DNA of 33,088 bases from Bacteroidales bacterium (GTDB lineage: Bacteria; Bacteroidota; Bacteroidia; Bacteroidales; JAIORY01). The notes beneath the pieces were generated by a model that did no database searches, was not told the origin of the DNA, and was given only the letters and a program-made list of their open reading frames with translations. The stretch is taken from assembly GCA_030630005.1 (NCBI GenBank), contig DAOVNY010000005.1, positions 1 through 33,088 on the forward strand, written 5' to 3'. This document shows, piece by piece, positions 17,726-27,845 of this stretch; position 1 is the stretch's first letter, and each line of letters opens with the position of its first letter. A program made the translations under genes and the position numbers.

Positions 17726-17944
17726 TTATTTATATCTAAATGTTATTCTTCCTTTTGTCAAATCATAAGGTGACATTTCAAGTTTTACTTTATCACCCGG
17801 TAAAATTTTAATATAATGCATTCTCATTTTACCTGAGATATGTGCTGTGATAATGTGACCATTTTCGAGTTCGACACGAAACATCGCATTTCCGAGCGAT
17901 TCAGTTACAGTACCATCTTGTCCTATTGATGTTTGTTTTGCCAT
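17726..17944 (-). CDS. infA: Translation initiation factor IF-1
   Basis: IF-1 occupies the 30S A-site during initiation and helps IF-2 and IF-3. The 72-residue protein is a single OB-fold (S1-like) domain: [22 protein letters not shown], then [33 protein letters not shown]. It begins 2 bases after the map stop and is followed by rpmJ, the normal secY-map-infA-rpmJ order of Bacteroidota. Confidence 0.98.
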   Translation of the reverse strand: MAKQTSIGQDGTVTESLGNAMFRVELENGHIITAHISGKMRMHYIKILPGDKVKLEMSPYDLTKGRITFRYK

Positions 17945-17946
17945 TA

Positions 17947-18738
17947 TTACTGATTAATATTAACATTTTTCATAATTGCTTCCTCAATAAATTCGTAAGT
18001 TGATAACATTTCAGCTTTATTATTACGCACCACAACATTGTGTTCGTAATGAGCTGATGGCAAATTATCGGCTGTTCGAATTGTCCAACCATCTTTTTCC
18101 TGTATTACTTCCTTAGTTCCGAGGTTGATCATAGGTTCAATTGCCAGTGTCATTCTTTCTTTCAGTTTTGTGCCATTTCCTCTTTTTCCATAATTTGGTA
18201 TCTCAGGTTTTTCATGCAAATTTCTGCCTAATCCGTGTCCTACAAGATCACGAACAACTGAGTAACCAAATCCTTCAACATAATTTTGAACGGCAAAACC
18301 AATATCTCCGATTCTCTTTCCTGTAATTGCTACTTCTATTGCTTTATAAAGCGATTCTTTTGTACGCCGCATCAATAATAGCTCACCTTTTTCAACTTCT
18401 CCCACCGCGAATGTATAAGCAAAATCACCATAAAAATCATTCATAAGTGTTCCGCAATCTATCGAAACTATATCACCATCCTGCAATTCTCTTGAACCGG
18501 GTATTCCATGTACAACCTGCTCGTTAACAGAGATGCATAAAGTATTCGGAAAACCGTTATAACCTTTGAATCCCGGAACTGCTCCATTATCTCTAATGAA
18601 TTCTTCTGCAAGTTTATCAAGTGTTATAGTTTTAACACCTGGCTTAATGATTTTAGCAACCTCAGCTAAAGTTTTTCCAACAAGTAAAGAACTTTCTTTT
18701 AATAATAATATTTCATTTTCCGACTTAATATGTATCAT
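17947..18738 (-). CDS. map: Type I methionine aminopeptidase
   Basis: MAP removes the initiator Met from new proteins at the ribosome. The 263-residue protein has all five metal ligands: Asp94 (SIDCG), Asp105 (GDFAYTF), His168 (VGHGLG), Glu201 (AIEPM) and Glu232 (YEHNVVV), plus the substrate-binding His77 (VVHGIP). It has no zinc-finger N-terminal extension, so it is the short type Ia form. It sits 6 bases after secY and 2 bases before infA, consistent with tight co-transcription of secretion and translation genes. Confidence 0.97.
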   Translation of the reverse strand: MIHIKSENEILLLKESSLLVGKTLAEVAKIIKPGVKTITLDKLAEEFIRDNGAVPGFKGYNGFPNTLCISVNEQVVHGIPGSRELQDGDIVSIDCGTLMNDFYGDFAYTFAVGEVEKGELLLMRRTKESLYKAIEVAITGKRIGDIGFAVQNYVEGFGYSVVRDLVGHGLGRNLHEKPEIPNYGKRGNGTKLKERMTLAIEPMINLGTKEVIQEKDGWTIRTADNLPSAHYEHNVVVRNNKAEMLSTYEFIEEAIMKNVNINQ

Positions 18739-18744
18739 CCACTA

Positions 18745-20100
18745 TCACATATTTATTGATGAACGACCTTTTATTCTGCCGGATTTAGTCAAACCATCGT
18801 AATGACGCATTAGTAAATGACTCTCGATTTGTTGTAAAGTATCAAGTACCACACCTACAAGTATCAATAATGATGTTCCTCCATAAAATTGAGAAAATTG
18901 TGTTGTTACACCAATCTGACTAACTAATGCTGGCATAATCGCTACTAATCCAAGAAAAAGAGAACCCGGTAATGTAATTCTTGACATCACATTATCAATA
19001 AATTCTGCTGTTTTTCTTCCGGGTTTTACTCCGGGAATAAATCCACCGTTTTTCTTCATATCCTCAGCCATTTGATTTGGGTTAACCGTAATAGCTGTAT
19101 AGAAATATGTAAATAATATAATCATTATGAAGAAAGTGAGATTATACCAAAATCCTTGAATATTTGTAAATGCCGAAGCAAATCCGGTTAACATATCCGA
19201 TTCGGCAAAACCTGCCAAAGTTAATGGGAGAAACATAATTGCCTGAGCAAAAATGATAGGCATTACACCTGCAGCATTCACTTTTAAAGGAATGTATTGT
19301 CGAACACCACCATATTGTTTGTTCCCAACAATTCGTTTAGCATACTGAACAGGTATTCGTCGTGTTCCCTGCACCAGCAATATTGTTAATAGTACGACAA
19401 ATATAAGTATAGCAATTTCAATAACAAAATAAACTAACCCTCCTCCTTTATCTTCCATTTTAGATGCAAATTCACCAAATAATGAGAAAGGTAGTCTGGC
19501 AATAATTCCAATCATGATTATTAATGATATTCCGTTTCCTATACCTTTATCTGTGATTTTTTCACCGAGCCACATAACAAACAGCGTACCGGATACCAGA
19601 ATGATAATAGACGAAACCCAGAAAAATGTTGTTGGTGAAGTAATTCCCGGATTAAATGGAGAAATAGCTTCCGGAGGTAACTGTGATATCATATTTGTTA
19701 TATAAGCCGGAGCTTGAAATCCGGTAATTACCACAGTAAGATACCTTGTGATCTGGTTGATCTTTCTTCTTCCACTTTCGCCTTCACGTTGTAATCTTTG
19801 GAAATATGGAATTGCCATTCCTAATAACTGAATTACAATTGAAGCTGAAATATATGGCATAATTCCCAATGCAAAAATCGAAGCATTGGAGAAAGCACCC
19901 CCCGAAAACATATTCAGCAATCCAAGTAAACCTTCACTCGCCTGACTTTGTAATGCAGTAAGCATATGTGGGTCAACACCGGGTAAAACCACTTTCGATC
20001 CTAATCTATAAATAAGAATAATGCCGAGAGTATAAAGAATTCTCTTTCTCAGATCTTCAATCTTATATATATTCCGTATTGTTTGAATTAATTTTTTCAT
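18745..20100 (-). CDS. secY: Protein translocase subunit SecY
   Basis: SecY is the inner-membrane pore of the Sec system, working with SecE, SecG and SecA. The 451-residue protein starts MKKLIQTIRNIYKIEDLRKRI and has the ten expected membrane segments, with the plug-region motif SNASIFALGIMPYISASIVIQLL, the GIGNGISLIIMIGI segment, and the cytosolic loop RRIPVQYAKR. It lies 6 bases after rplO, closing the spc part of the run as in most bacteria. The Sec route is also the one used by the signal-peptide proteins at 10412 and 11594. Confidence 0.98.
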   Translation of the reverse strand: MKKLIQTIRNIYKIEDLRKRILYTLGIILIYRLGSKVVLPGVDPHMLTALQSQASEGLLGLLNMFSGGAFSNASIFALGIMPYISASIVIQLLGMAIPYFQRLQREGESGRRKINQITRYLTVVITGFQAPAYITNMISQLPPEAISPFNPGITSPTTFFWVSSIIILVSGTLFVMWLGEKITDKGIGNGISLIIMIGIIARLPFSLFGEFASKMEDKGGGLVYFVIEIAILIFVVLLTILLVQGTRRIPVQYAKRIVGNKQYGGVRQYIPLKVNAAGVMPIIFAQAIMFLPLTLAGFAESDMLTGFASAFTNIQGFWYNLTFFIMIILFTYFYTAITVNPNQMAEDMKKNGGFIPGVKPGRKTAEFIDNVMSRITLPGSLFLGLVAIMPALVSQIGVTTQFSQFYGGTSLLILVGVVLDTLQQIESHLLMRHYDGLTKSGRIKGRSSINM

Positions 20101-20106
20101 ACAATA

Positions 20107-20553
20107 TTAAATTTTTGTTGCAATTCCGCCTTTAGCTTCAATAGCACTTTGTGCAGTTGCAGAAAAAGCATGTGCTTTTACTTCCAATTTAGCTTTTAAT
20201 TTCCCACGACCTAATATTTTAATTAAGTCTTTTTTTGATGCAAGACCATTTGCGATCAATGTATCAATATCAATTGTGGTTAATTTTTTTTCTTCAGACA
20301 GTTTTTGAATAACGTCAAGGTTTATTCCTCTGAATTCTTTTCTAAAAGGATTTCTAAATCCACCTTTAGGAACTCTTCTGAACAATGGCATTTGTCCGCC
20401 TTCAAAACCAATTTTACGACTGTATCCTGATCTTGATTGAGCACCTTTATGTCCTCTGGTTGCAGTATCACCGTAGCCAGAACCTTCACCTCTTGCAATA
20501 CGTCTGCGTTTTTTTATTGAACCTTTAGCCGGTTTAAGATTACTTAAATCCAT
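20107..20553 (-). CDS. rplO: 50S ribosomal protein L15
   Basis: L15 is a late-assembling 23S rRNA binder. The 148-residue protein shows the Gly/Arg-rich N-terminal extension that threads into rRNA ([23 protein letters not shown]), then [18 protein letters not shown], followed by a globular domain with the C-terminal [14 protein letters not shown]. It is 24 bases after rpmD and 6 before secY. Confidence 0.98.
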   Translation of the reverse strand: MDLSNLKPAKGSIKKRRRIARGEGSGYGDTATRGHKGAQSRSGYSRKIGFEGGQMPLFRRVPKGGFRNPFRKEFRGINLDVIQKLSEEKKLTTIDIDTLIANGLASKKDLIKILGRGKLKAKLEVKAHAFSATAQSAIEAKGGIATKI

Positions 20554-20577
20554 CTTATATAAATATTTTCTTAAAAA

Positions 20578-20757
20578 TTAAACTTCTTCTACTTTAAGTA
20601 AATGTATTACTTTATTAATCATTCCTTCAATTTGTGGAGTTGCTTCAACTTCCAAAGTATGATGAAGCCTTTTAAAACCCAAGGCTTGAAGTGTTCTTTT
20701 CTGACGCTTCGGTTTATCAATTCCACTTTTTATCTGGGTTATTCTAAGTTTTTTCAT
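20578..20757 (-). CDS. rpmD: 50S ribosomal protein L30
   Basis: The ORF track omits this gene. The gap between rpsE and rplO encodes a 59-residue protein, MKKLRITQIKSGIDKPKRQ, then TLQALGFKRLHHTLEVE, ending IHLLKVEEV, with TAA at 20578-20580. It is the standard L30 (IkSxIgxpkkqkxTLkaLGL motif), a small 5S-rRNA-side protein of the large subunit. It sits 72 bases after rpsE, the widest gap of the cluster, which contains a hairpin. Confidence 0.96.
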   Translation of the reverse strand: MKKLRITQIKSGIDKPKRQKRTLQALGFKRLHHTLEVEATPQIEGMINKVIHLLKVEEV

Positions 20758-20787
20758 TCTTATAATACTTTTTCTTAATTTTAATTT

Positions 20788-20830
20788 ATCCTTTTAATAA
20801 AGAATATCCATTTTCATGAAACAAAAGGAT
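20788..20830 (-). promoter_or_regulatory. Hairpin in the rpsE-rpmD gap
   Basis: ATCCTTTT (20788-20795) pairs with AAAAGGAT (20823-20830) over 8 bases; the loop contains a further palindrome TTTCATGAAA. It begins at the rpsE stop codon. The following sequence on the transcribed strand is A-rich rather than T-rich, so it is not a classical terminator. It may stabilise the mRNA end or tune expression of downstream genes. Confidence 0.45.
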
Positions 20831-21348
20831 TAACCATTAAATACTTCATTAAGACTAATTCCTCTTAATTGTGCAATTGCATAAGGATCTCTCATTTTTG
20901 TCAAAGCATCTATTGTTGCTTTTACAACACTATGAGGATTTGATGATCCTTTTGACTTAGCCAATACATCTTTTACTCCGACACTTTCTAAAACAGCACG
21001 CATTGCACCACCGGCAATTACTCCGGTTCCTGGAGCAGCAGGTTTAATAAAAACCCTTGCACCACTAAATGTTCCAATTTGTTCGTGTGGTAAAGTTCCT
21101 TTAAGTACAGGCACTTTGATAAGGTTTTTCTTAGCATCATCAATACCTTTAGCAATTGCAGCAGTAACTTCCTTTGCTTTTCCAAGTCCGTGACCAACAA
21201 CACCATTTTCGTTACCTACAACAACAATTGCTGAGAAACTAAATGTTCGTCCACCTTTGGTAACCTTTGTAACCCTTTGAATGCCAACCAATCTATCTTT
21301 AAATTCGATGTCGCTGGATTTTACTTTTTTTACATTTACGTTTGACAT
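20830..21348 (-). CDS. rpsE: 30S ribosomal protein S5
   Basis: S5 sits at the mRNA entry side of the small subunit and affects decoding fidelity. The 172-residue protein has the N-terminal double-stranded RNA-binding-like domain ([33 protein letters not shown]) and the C-terminal domain with [23 protein letters not shown]. No unusual change is seen in the loop linked to spectinomycin resistance (about residues 25-40), but this was not compared closely. It is 6 bases after rplR. Confidence 0.98.
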   Translation of the reverse strand: MSNVNVKKVKSSDIEFKDRLVGIQRVTKVTKGGRTFSFSAIVVVGNENGVVGHGLGKAKEVTAAIAKGIDDAKKNLIKVPVLKGTLPHEQIGTFSGARVFIKPAAPGTGVIAGGAMRAVLESVGVKDVLAKSKGSSNPHSVVKATIDALTKMRDPYAIAQLRGISLNEVFNG

Positions 21349-21354
21349 AATTTC

Positions 21355-21717
21355 TTATAATTTAAGTCCTCCTTCTCTGGCTGCTTCAGCAAGAGATTTT
21401 ATTCTACCATGATATAAATAACCACTTCTGTCAAAAACAACAGTTTCAATGTTTTGTTCTTTTGCCTTTTCAGCAATAATTGCACCAACTAATTTAGCCT
21501 GTTCAATTTTATTAGTTTTCTTTTCTACAATTCCTTTTTCTTTTGAAGAAGCTGAAACCAAAGTTTTTCCATTTACATCATCAATTATCTGAGCATAGAT
21601 TTGCTTATTGCTTCTAAAAACAGATAGTCTTGGTTTTTCAGGAGTACCAGTAACATTTTTTCTGATTCTTTGTCTAATCCTAAATCTTCTATATGTTTTT
21701 TTATTTTTTATTATCAT
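21355..21717 (-). CDS. rplR: 50S ribosomal protein L18
   Basis: L18 binds 5S rRNA together with L5. The 120-residue protein has the basic N-terminus ([29 protein letters not shown]) and the C-terminal [26 protein letters not shown], both diagnostic. It follows rplF after 40 bases, a gap with a short GC-richer 4-base dyad (AGCC/GGCT at 21733-21746) too weak to call as a feature. Confidence 0.98.
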   Translation of the reverse strand: MIIKNKKTYRRFRIRQRIRKNVTGTPEKPRLSVFRSNKQIYAQIIDDVNGKTLVSASSKEKGIVEKKTNKIEQAKLVGAIIAEKAKEQNIETVVFDRSGYLYHGRIKSLAEAAREGGLKL

Positions 21718-21757
21718 TTTTTAGGAATTTTAAGCCCCTACAGGCTGATTATTAATT

Positions 21758-22312
21758 TTATTCAGCAGCAGCTTTTCCTGCTTTTTTCCTGATATATTCA
21801 CCTTGATATCTAATTCCTTTTCCTTTGTAAGGTTCAGGTTTTCTAAGAGAACGAATCTTAGCAGCAACCTGTCCAATTAATTGTTTATCGTGTGAAGTAA
21901 GAATAATCAATGGATTTTTACCTCTTTCTGTTACAGTTTCTATTTTAACTTCATCGGGTAAAACCATAAAGATACTATGAGAGTATCCAATTAAAAGTTC
22001 AAGTACTTGTCCTTTTGCATTGGCTTTATATCCAACTCCAACTATCTCTTGTACAATTTTATAACCTTCAGATACTCCTGTAACCATATTCTGTATCAAG
22101 GCTCTGCTAAGTCCATGTAACGCACGATGATTTTTCTGTTCTGTTTTTCTTTCAACAATAATCTGATTATCTTCCACTTTTGCAGAGATTACAGGATCAA
22201 TAGATTGTTGAAGTTCTCCTAATTTTCCTTTTACCGTAATAACATTCTTTGCAGATATTTCAATCTGAACTCCATCTGGAATATTAATCGGTGCTTTTCC
22301 TATTCTTGACAT
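21758..22312 (-). CDS. rplF: 50S ribosomal protein L6
   Basis: L6 lies near the factor-binding site by the sarcin-ricin loop and stabilises EF-G contact. The 184-residue protein has two repeated alpha/beta domains, opens MSRIGKAPINIPDGV, and has the C-terminal signature RKPEPYKGKGIRYQGEYIRKKAGKA. It follows rpsH after 18 bases. Confidence 0.98.
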   Translation of the reverse strand: MSRIGKAPINIPDGVQIEISAKNVITVKGKLGELQQSIDPVISAKVEDNQIIVERKTEQKNHRALHGLSRALIQNMVTGVSEGYKIVQEIVGVGYKANAKGQVLELLIGYSHSIFMVLPDEVKIETVTERGKNPLIILTSHDKQLIGQVAAKIRSLRKPEPYKGKGIRYQGEYIRKKAGKAAAE

Positions 22313-22330
22313 ATTACAAGTTCTTTTCTA

Positions 22331-22729
22331 TTATTGAACGTAACAAATTACTTCTCCACCAACTTTCATTTTTCTGGCTTCTTTATCAGTTATAACACCA
22401 GCTGACGTTGACATTACTGCTATTCCAAGTCCATTAAGAACACGTGGAAGTTCATTAGCTCCAACGTATAATCTCAGTCCTGGTTTACTAGCTCTATCTA
22501 TCTTTGTAATGGCAGATAATTTAGTTACAGGATGATATTTCAAAGCAATTTTAATAATTCCTTGCTTAGAATCATCTTCAAATTTATAATTTAAGATATA
22601 ACCTTTTTGAAAAAGGATTTTAGTAATTTCTTTTTTAAGGTTGGAAGCCGGTATCTCAACCACTCTGTGGTTAGCCATTATTCCATTCCTTATTCTTGTT
22701 AAGTAATCTGAAATCGGATCAGTAAGCAT
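22331..22729 (-). CDS. rpsH: 30S ribosomal protein S8
   Basis: S8 is a primary binder of the 16S central domain and in E. coli represses the spc operon. The 132-residue protein starts [21 protein letters not shown] and ends [32 protein letters not shown], the expected STSxG RNA-binding signature. It follows rpsN after 27 bases. Confidence 0.98.
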   Translation of the reverse strand: MLTDPISDYLTRIRNGIMANHRVVEIPASNLKKEITKILFQKGYILNYKFEDDSKQGIIKIALKYHPVTKLSAITKIDRASKPGLRLYVGANELPRVLNGLGIAVMSTSAGVITDKEARKMKVGGEVICYVQ

Positions 22730-22756
22730 TTTTCTATCTGTTTAAATTATTTCTAT

Positions 22757-23026
22757 CTACCAACTAGCTTTTCTTATACCAGGAATTAATCCATTTAAAG
22801 CCATTTCTCTAAAATTAATACGCGATATTCCAAATTGGCGCATATAACCTTTTGGTCTTCCGGTTAATTTACATCTGTTATGTAATCGTACCGGAGAAGC
22901 ATTTTTTGGTATTCTTTGTAATGCTTCATAATCACCTTCAGCTAATAATTTAGCTCTTTTATCAGCATATTTTGCAACGAGTTTTGCTCTTTTGACTTCT
23001 CTTGCTTTCATTGACTCTTTAGCCAT
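22757..23026 (-). CDS. rpsN: 30S ribosomal protein S14 (long, zinc-free form)
   Basis: S14 completes the small-subunit head. At 89 residues it is the long, C-minus type: only one Cys is present ([21 protein letters not shown]), instead of the two CxxC pairs of the roughly 61-residue zinc form. The C-terminus [20 protein letters not shown] is canonical. It begins 5 bases after rplE. Confidence 0.97.
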   Translation of the reverse strand: MAKESMKAREVKRAKLVAKYADKRAKLLAEGDYEALQRIPKNASPVRLHNRCKLTGRPKGYMRQFGISRINFREMALNGLIPGIRKASW

Positions 23027-23031
23027 AATAT

Positions 23032-23589
23032 CTATTTTTTCTGATTTTTAAAAGGTAAACCAAATTCTTTTAACAACTCTAAACATTCTTTATCTGTTTT
23101 TGCAGTTGTTACGAAAGTGATATTCATACCATTAATCTTAAGTATTTTATCAATAACTAATTCAGGGAAAATAATCTGTTCAGTAATTCCGAATGTATAA
23201 TTACCTCTACCATCGAAACCTTTATCGTTAATACCCTGAAAGTCACGAATACGTGGAATTGCTACCGCAATAAGTCTTTCGAGAAAGTCGAACATTTTTT
23301 CACCTCTAAGTGTAACTTTAACGCCAATAGGCATTCCCTTACGTAACTTAAAATTAGAAATATCTTTTTTAGACTTTGTAATAACCGGTTTTTGACCTGT
23401 GATCAATGTCATTTCCTCAACACTTGTATCGAGAATTTTTTTATCTACAATTGCATCACCAACACCCTGGTTAATTGAAATTTTCAACAACTTAGGCACT
23501 TCCATCGAATTTTTATATTCAAATTTCTTTGTTAAAGCCGGAACTACATCTTTGTAGTATTTTTTATGTAAACTTGGTGTATAATTCAT
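23032..23589 (-). CDS. rplE: 50S ribosomal protein L5
   Basis: L5 binds 5S rRNA and touches the P-site tRNA and S13. The 185-residue protein includes [17 protein letters not shown] and the [31 protein letters not shown] signature region. Its ATG overlaps the rplX stop by one base (TAATG-type junction), suggesting translational coupling. Confidence 0.98.
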   Translation of the reverse strand: MNYTPSLHKKYYKDVVPALTKKFEYKNSMEVPKLLKISINQGVGDAIVDKKILDTSVEEMTLITGQKPVITKSKKDISNFKLRKGMPIGVKVTLRGEKMFDFLERLIAVAIPRIRDFQGINDKGFDGRGNYTFGITEQIIFPELVIDKILKINGMNITFVTTAKTDKECLELLKEFGLPFKNQKK

Positions 23590-23912
23590 TATTTAATTAC
23601 CTCCCCAGATTTTTTTGAATACCGTACTGAGCTATTTTTCTTTTCATCAATTTTTCGTCCAATTCTGGTAGCTTTACCTGAAGAATCAACAATCATAAGA
23701 TTTGAAATATGAATTGAAGATTCTTTTTTAATAATACCACCTTTTGGGTTTTCGGCGTTTGGTTTAGTATGTTTAGATATAATATTTACACCTTCAACAA
23801 TAGCCCTGCTTTTAGCAATATTTACAAAAAGCACTCTACCTTGCTGTCCTTTCGATTCGCCGGTAATCGCTATCACAGTATCGCCTTTTTTAATATTTAA
23901 TTTCTTTTGCAT
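23589..23912 (-). CDS. rplX: 50S ribosomal protein L24
   Basis: L24 starts large-subunit assembly and lines the exit tunnel opening. The 107-residue protein carries the KOW motif ([21 protein letters not shown]) and [12 protein letters not shown]. It lies 23 bases after rplN and overlaps rplE by one base. Confidence 0.98.
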   Translation of the reverse strand: MQKKLNIKKGDTVIAITGESKGQQGRVLFVNIAKSRAIVEGVNIISKHTKPNAENPKGGIIKKESSIHISNLMIVDSSGKATRIGRKIDEKKNSSVRYSKKSGEVIK

Positions 23913-23935
23913 GATATTTTGTTTATTATATGCGA

Positions 23936-24304
23936 TTATAATACTTCGGGTGCTAACGAAACGATTTTCATAAAATTATGATCACGTAATTCTCTGGCAA
24001 CAGGGCCAAATATACGAGTTCCAATCATTTCACCACCTTCATTTAATATTACAACTGCATTATCATCGAAACGAATGTAAGACCCATCGTTTCTTCTTAT
24101 TTCTTTTTTTGTTCTTACAACTACAGCTTTTGAAACTGTGCCTTTTTTGATGTTACCGGAAGGTAAAGCTTTTTTCACAGTAACAGTAATCTGATCTCCA
24201 ATTGAAGCATATCTCTTTTTTGTGCCACCGAGTACTCTTATACAAAGTACTTCTTTTGCTCCACTGTTATCAGCTACAGCTAATCTTGATTCTTGTTGTA
24301 CCAT
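23936..24304 (-). CDS. rplN: 50S ribosomal protein L14
   Basis: L14 forms an inter-subunit bridge and is the target of the silencing factor RsfS. The 122-residue protein is canonical: [27 protein letters not shown], then [27 protein letters not shown]. It begins 2 bases after rpsQ. Confidence 0.98.
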   Translation of the reverse strand: MVQQESRLAVADNSGAKEVLCIRVLGGTKKRYASIGDQITVTVKKALPSGNIKKGTVSKAVVVRTKKEIRRNDGSYIRFDDNAVVILNEGGEMIGTRIFGPVARELRDHNFMKIVSLAPEVL

Positions 24305-24306
24305 AA

Positions 24307-24561
24307 TTATTTAGCTCTTTCTATTATTTCAACTAATCTCCAGCATTTATTTTTACTCAGAGGTCTGGTTTCCATGATACGAACCATGTCACCAATATTA
24401 CATTCATTTTTTTCGTCGTGAGCAGAAAATCTGGATGTTTTCTTTACAAATTTTCCATAAATAGGATGTTTTACTTTCCTTTCTATTTCCACAACAATAG
24501 ATTTTTCCATTTTGTCACTGATTACAAGACCTGTTTTTTCTTTTCTTAAACTTCTTTCCAT
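24307..24561 (-). CDS. rpsQ: 30S ribosomal protein S17
   Basis: S17 is a primary 16S 5'-domain binder with an OB-fold. The 84-residue protein has [29 protein letters not shown] and [26 protein letters not shown], the standard signature. It follows rpmC after 5 bases. Confidence 0.98.
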   Translation of the reverse strand: MERSLRKEKTGLVISDKMEKSIVVEIERKVKHPIYGKFVKKTSRFSAHDEKNECNIGDMVRIMETRPLSKNKCWRLVEIIERAK

Positions 24562-24566
24562 TTTTC

Positions 24567-24788
24567 TTACTTATTAGTTTCTTTTTCAGAAAGGTTATTT
24601 TCCAACTCTCTTTTTCTAAGCTCAGTTTTTAATCTGGCAACAGTTCTTCTGTATTCTTTAATAATATTCGGATTTTCTAAAGGAGAAACGGCATGATTAA
24701 GTTTAAGCTTAGTTAGCTGTTTTTCCTCTTCTTCTAATCTTTCTTTCATCTCAATTGTTGAGAGTTCTTTAATAACTACTTGTTCCAT
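24567..24788 (-). CDS. rpmC: 50S ribosomal protein L29
   Basis: L29 lies by the exit tunnel next to L23 and helps bind signal recognition particle and trigger factor. The 73-residue protein is a two-helix hairpin with [31 protein letters not shown], the L29 signature, and a slightly extended charged C-terminus. It follows rplP after 15 bases. Confidence 0.97.
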   Translation of the reverse strand: MEQVVIKELSTIEMKERLEEEEKQLTKLKLNHAVSPLENPNIIKEYRRTVARLKTELRKRELENNLSEKETNK

Positions 24789-24803
24789 CGTTAATATGTT
24801 TGA

Positions 24804-25223
24804 CTATTCAGTATAATCTCTACGTAAAATAAATTTTGTTTTTACCGGAAGTTTTTGAGCAGCAAGTCTCAAAGCTTCTTTTGCAATATCCAAAGGGACT
24901 CCGTCTGCTTCAAAAAGGATTCTTCCCGGAGATACTCTCGCTACAAAATATTCAGGAGCACCTTTACCTTTTCCCATACGAACTTCGGCAGGTTTTTTTG
25001 AAACAGGTTTATCAGGAAATATTCTGATCCAGATTTGCCCTTCACGCTTCATATGACGTGTAACTGCCTGACGGGCAGCTTCTATTTGCCTACCTGTAAG
25101 CCAGTGTTCCTCTAATGTTTTAATGCCAAAAGAACCGAATGCAAGTTGATGCCCGCGTTGGGAATTTCCTTTCATCTTGCCTTTTTGCATTTTCCTAAAT
25201 TTTGTCTTTCTTGGCTGTAACAT
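24804..25223 (-). CDS. rplP: 50S ribosomal protein L16
   Basis: L16 organises the A-site and peptidyl-transferase region of 23S rRNA. The 139-residue protein starts [20 protein letters not shown] and has [30 protein letters not shown] and [23 protein letters not shown], all expected. It lies 35 bases after rpsC. Confidence 0.98.
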   Translation of the reverse strand: MLQPRKTKFRKMQKGKMKGNSQRGHQLAFGSFGIKTLEEHWLTGRQIEAARQAVTRHMKREGQIWIRIFPDKPVSKKPAEVRMGKGKGAPEYFVARVSPGRILFEADGVPLDIAKEALRLAAQKLPVKTKFILRRDYTE

Positions 25224-25258
25224 TACTTTATATATAATATGTTAATGCAAAATATTTA

Positions 25259-25969
25259 TTATCTTCTTTTACGTTGATGACCTTTTCTCTGAACACCACC
25301 GTGTTTTGATTTTTCAGTTGAAATAGCCGGCACCAGCTCCGGTTTGCCATAAATTTCACCTTTACAAATCCAAACTTTAATTCCAATCCTACCATAAGTA
25401 GTATGAGCTTCAACCAGTGCATAATCAATATCAGCACGCAATGTATGTAATGGTGTTCTTCCTTCTTTATATTGCTCGGTACGAGCCATTTCAGCACCAC
25501 CAACTCTACCTGAAATCAAAACCTTAATTCCTTCTGCTCCAACTCTCATGGTTGAAGAGATAGCAGTTTTGATAGCTCTACGGAATGATATTCTTCCTTC
25601 AATCTGTCTTGCTATTGTATTTGCAACAATTACTGCATCAAGTTCAGGTCGTTTAATTTCAGAAATATTTATCTGAATTCCTTTTTGGGTTAGCTTTTTA
25701 AGCTCTTCCTTTAATTTATCAACCTCAGAACCACCTTTTCCTATAATAATTCCCGGTCTTGCAGTATAAATAGTAATTGTTACAAGCTTAAGTGTACGCT
25801 CAATTATAATCTTAGAGATACCGGCTTTAGCTAATCTTGCATGCAAGTATTTGCGAATTTTGTCGTCTTCAACAAGCTTATCTGCAAAATTTGAACCACC
25901 GTACCAATGAGAACTCCATCCTTTGATGATTCCTAATCTAAGACCTATTGGATTTGCTTTTTGTCCCAT
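25259..25969 (-). CDS. rpsC: 30S ribosomal protein S3
   Basis: S3 lines the mRNA entry tunnel and has helicase-like action with S4 and S5. The 236-residue protein opens [24 protein letters not shown], carries a KH domain with [15 protein letters not shown], and the C-terminal half has [35 protein letters not shown]. The basic tail ends [10 protein letters not shown]. It lies 25 bases after rplV. Confidence 0.98.
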   Translation of the reverse strand: MGQKANPIGLRLGIIKGWSSHWYGGSNFADKLVEDDKIRKYLHARLAKAGISKIIIERTLKLVTITIYTARPGIIIGKGGSEVDKLKEELKKLTQKGIQINISEIKRPELDAVIVANTIARQIEGRISFRRAIKTAISSTMRVGAEGIKVLISGRVGGAEMARTEQYKEGRTPLHTLRADIDYALVEAHTTYGRIGIKVWICKGEIYGKPELVPAISTEKSKHGGVQRKGHQRKRR

Positions 25970-25994
25970 TAAATTTTATATTAATTTCATTTAA

Positions 25995-26402
25995 TTAATT
26001 TTCTATTTCTGTTCTGCTGTCAACAACTAATGTAACATGGTTTGAACGCTTTCTAATTCTATGAGCTCTTCCCTGGGGTGCAGGGCGAATTCTTTTTAAT
26101 TGTCTGGCACTATCAACCATAATTTCTTTAACAAACAAATTGCTTTCTTCTATTCTCGAACCTTCATTTTTTGCTTGCCAGTTAGATATAGCAGAGAGTA
26201 GGAGTTTATATAATCTTCCTGCAGCTTCCTGAGGAGAATGTTTTAGAATATGTAATGCTTTTTCAACATCAACTCCTCTTATCAATCCTGCAACTAATCT
26301 CATTTTACGAGGGGAAGTAGGACAGTTATTCAGCCTGGCAAAACACTTATTCTTTTTTGCTTCGTTTATTTTTTCTGCGCTTATGCGTTTTCTTGCTCCC
26401 AT
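25995..26402 (-). CDS. rplV: 50S ribosomal protein L22
   Basis: L22's beta-hairpin lines the nascent peptide tunnel; changes there give macrolide resistance. The 135-residue protein has [21 protein letters not shown] and the hairpin/C-terminal stretch [24 protein letters not shown]. No deletion in the hairpin is seen. It follows rpsS after 6 bases. Confidence 0.98.
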   Translation of the reverse strand: MGARKRISAEKINEAKKNKCFARLNNCPTSPRKMRLVAGLIRGVDVEKALHILKHSPQEAAGRLYKLLLSAISNWQAKNEGSRIEESNLFVKEIMVDSARQLKRIRPAPQGRAHRIRKRSNHVTLVVDSRTEIEN

Positions 26403-26408
26403 TGTATG

Positions 26409-26681
26409 TTATTTTTTACCTTTTTTTCCTGCATGTCCTCTGAAAATTCGTGTAGGTGCAAATTCACCTAATTTGTGTCCTACCATATTTTCAGTAATAT
26501 AAACAGGAACAAATTTATTTCCGTTATGAACCGCAATTGTTTGTCCAACAAAATCCGGAGATATCATAGAACTTCTTGACCAAGTTTTAACAACTGTTTT
26601 CTTTTTTGAATCAATAAGTCCCAAAACTTTCTTTTCCAGTTTGTAATGAATATATGGACCTTTTTTTAGCGAACGACTCAT
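26409..26681 (-). CDS. rpsS: 30S ribosomal protein S19
   Basis: S19 forms a complex with S13 in the head and contacts tRNA. The 90-residue protein opens [18 protein letters not shown] and has [29 protein letters not shown] and [20 protein letters not shown], all canonical. It lies 24 bases after rplB. Confidence 0.98.
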   Translation of the reverse strand: MSRSLKKGPYIHYKLEKKVLGLIDSKKKTVVKTWSRSSMISPDFVGQTIAVHNGNKFVPVYITENMVGHKLGEFAPTRIFRGHAGKKGKK

Positions 26682-26705
26682 TTTATTTATTTTTTATTAA
26701 ATGAT

Positions 26706-27530
26706 CTACTTTTTCTTTCTTTCAATTATATACTTATTGGTAGATTTCTTCTTAGCTCTGGTTTTGTAACCTTTAGCCGGCAATCCTTTTCTTGATCTTG
26801 GATGACCACCTGACGCACGTCCTTCACCACCACCCATTGGATGATCAACAGGATTCATAGCAACACCTCTGGTTCTTGGTCTTCTTCCGAGCCACCTGCT
26901 TCTACCGGCTTTTCCGGAAACTTCTTGTCCATGATCAATATTTGAAACTATACCAATTGTAGCTTTACAAGTTTGCAATATCATTCTTGTTTCGCCTGAA
27001 GGTAATTTAATGATAGCAAATTTCCCTTCTCTTGACATAAGTTGTGCAAAAGATCCGGCACTTCTTGCCATTTTACCACCTTGACCGGGGCGTAACTCAA
27101 TATTGTGAATAATTGTACCAAAAGGTATTTCACCAAGGTAAAGTGAATTTCCTAATTCAGGTGCTACCCCTTTTCCGGAAATTACTTTTTGTCCTACTTC
27201 TAATCCATTGGGCGCTATAATATAACGTTTCTCACCATCAGAATAAAAAAGCAGGGCAATACGAGCTGATCTGTTGGGATCATATTCTACAGTTTTAACT
27301 GTAGCCGGAATACCTTCTTTTTCCCTTTTGAAGTCAATTACTCTGTACTTCTTTTTATGACCACCACCCATATATCTCATGGTCATTTTTCCTTCGTTAT
27401 TTCTACCACCGGTTCTTTTGATTGGAGCTAAAAGGCTCTTTTCAGGTTTAGAAGCGGTAATATCATCAAATGCACTTATTAATTTAAAGCGCTGACTGGG
27501 TGTTGTCGGTTTATATTTTTTTAAAGCCAT
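26706..27530 (-). CDS. rplB: 50S ribosomal protein L2
   Basis: L2 is a core large-subunit protein needed for subunit joining and peptidyl-transferase activity. The 274-residue protein has [22 protein letters not shown], and the C-terminal signature [22 protein letters not shown], which carries the conserved His region near the catalytic centre. It follows rplW after 6 bases. Confidence 0.98.
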   Translation of the reverse strand: MALKKYKPTTPSQRFKLISAFDDITASKPEKSLLAPIKRTGGRNNEGKMTMRYMGGGHKKKYRVIDFKREKEGIPATVKTVEYDPNRSARIALLFYSDGEKRYIIAPNGLEVGQKVISGKGVAPELGNSLYLGEIPFGTIIHNIELRPGQGGKMARSAGSFAQLMSREGKFAIIKLPSGETRMILQTCKATIGIVSNIDHGQEVSGKAGRSRWLGRRPRTRGVAMNPVDHPMGGGEGRASGGHPRSRKGLPAKGYKTRAKKKSTNKYIIERKKK

Positions 27531-27536
27531 TTTATA

Positions 27537-27827
27537 TTAAATATTGCTGTAAAAATCTATTGTTTCTCCTTCTGCTAATGTTACAATCGCCTTCTTGTAT
27601 GCATTTGTTTTACCAGTGATAAATCCAGCTTTTGTATTTCTTGATTTGGTTTTACCTGAAAAATTCATTGTATTTACAGATTCAACCTCTACGCCGTATA
27701 ATTCATTAACAGCATTTTTAATCTGAATTTTGTTCGCGTTTTTATCCACAATAAATCCATATTGGTTCAGTTTTTCACTGATAGCTGTCATTTTTTCTGT
27801 TATTATCGGCTTATGTATGATACCCAT
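27537..27827 (-). CDS. rplW: 50S ribosomal protein L23
   Basis: L23 docks trigger factor, SRP and SecY at the tunnel exit. The 96-residue protein starts with IIHKPIITEKMTAISEKLNQYGFIV and contains VDKNANKIQIKNAVNELYGVEVESVNT, the L23 pattern. It lies 18 bases after rplD. Confidence 0.97.
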   Translation of the reverse strand: MGIIHKPIITEKMTAISEKLNQYGFIVDKNANKIQIKNAVNELYGVEVESVNTMNFSGKTKSRNTKAGFITGKTNAYKKAIVTLAEGETIDFYSNI

Positions 27828-27845
27828 TTTTTCTCTATTTAAAAA

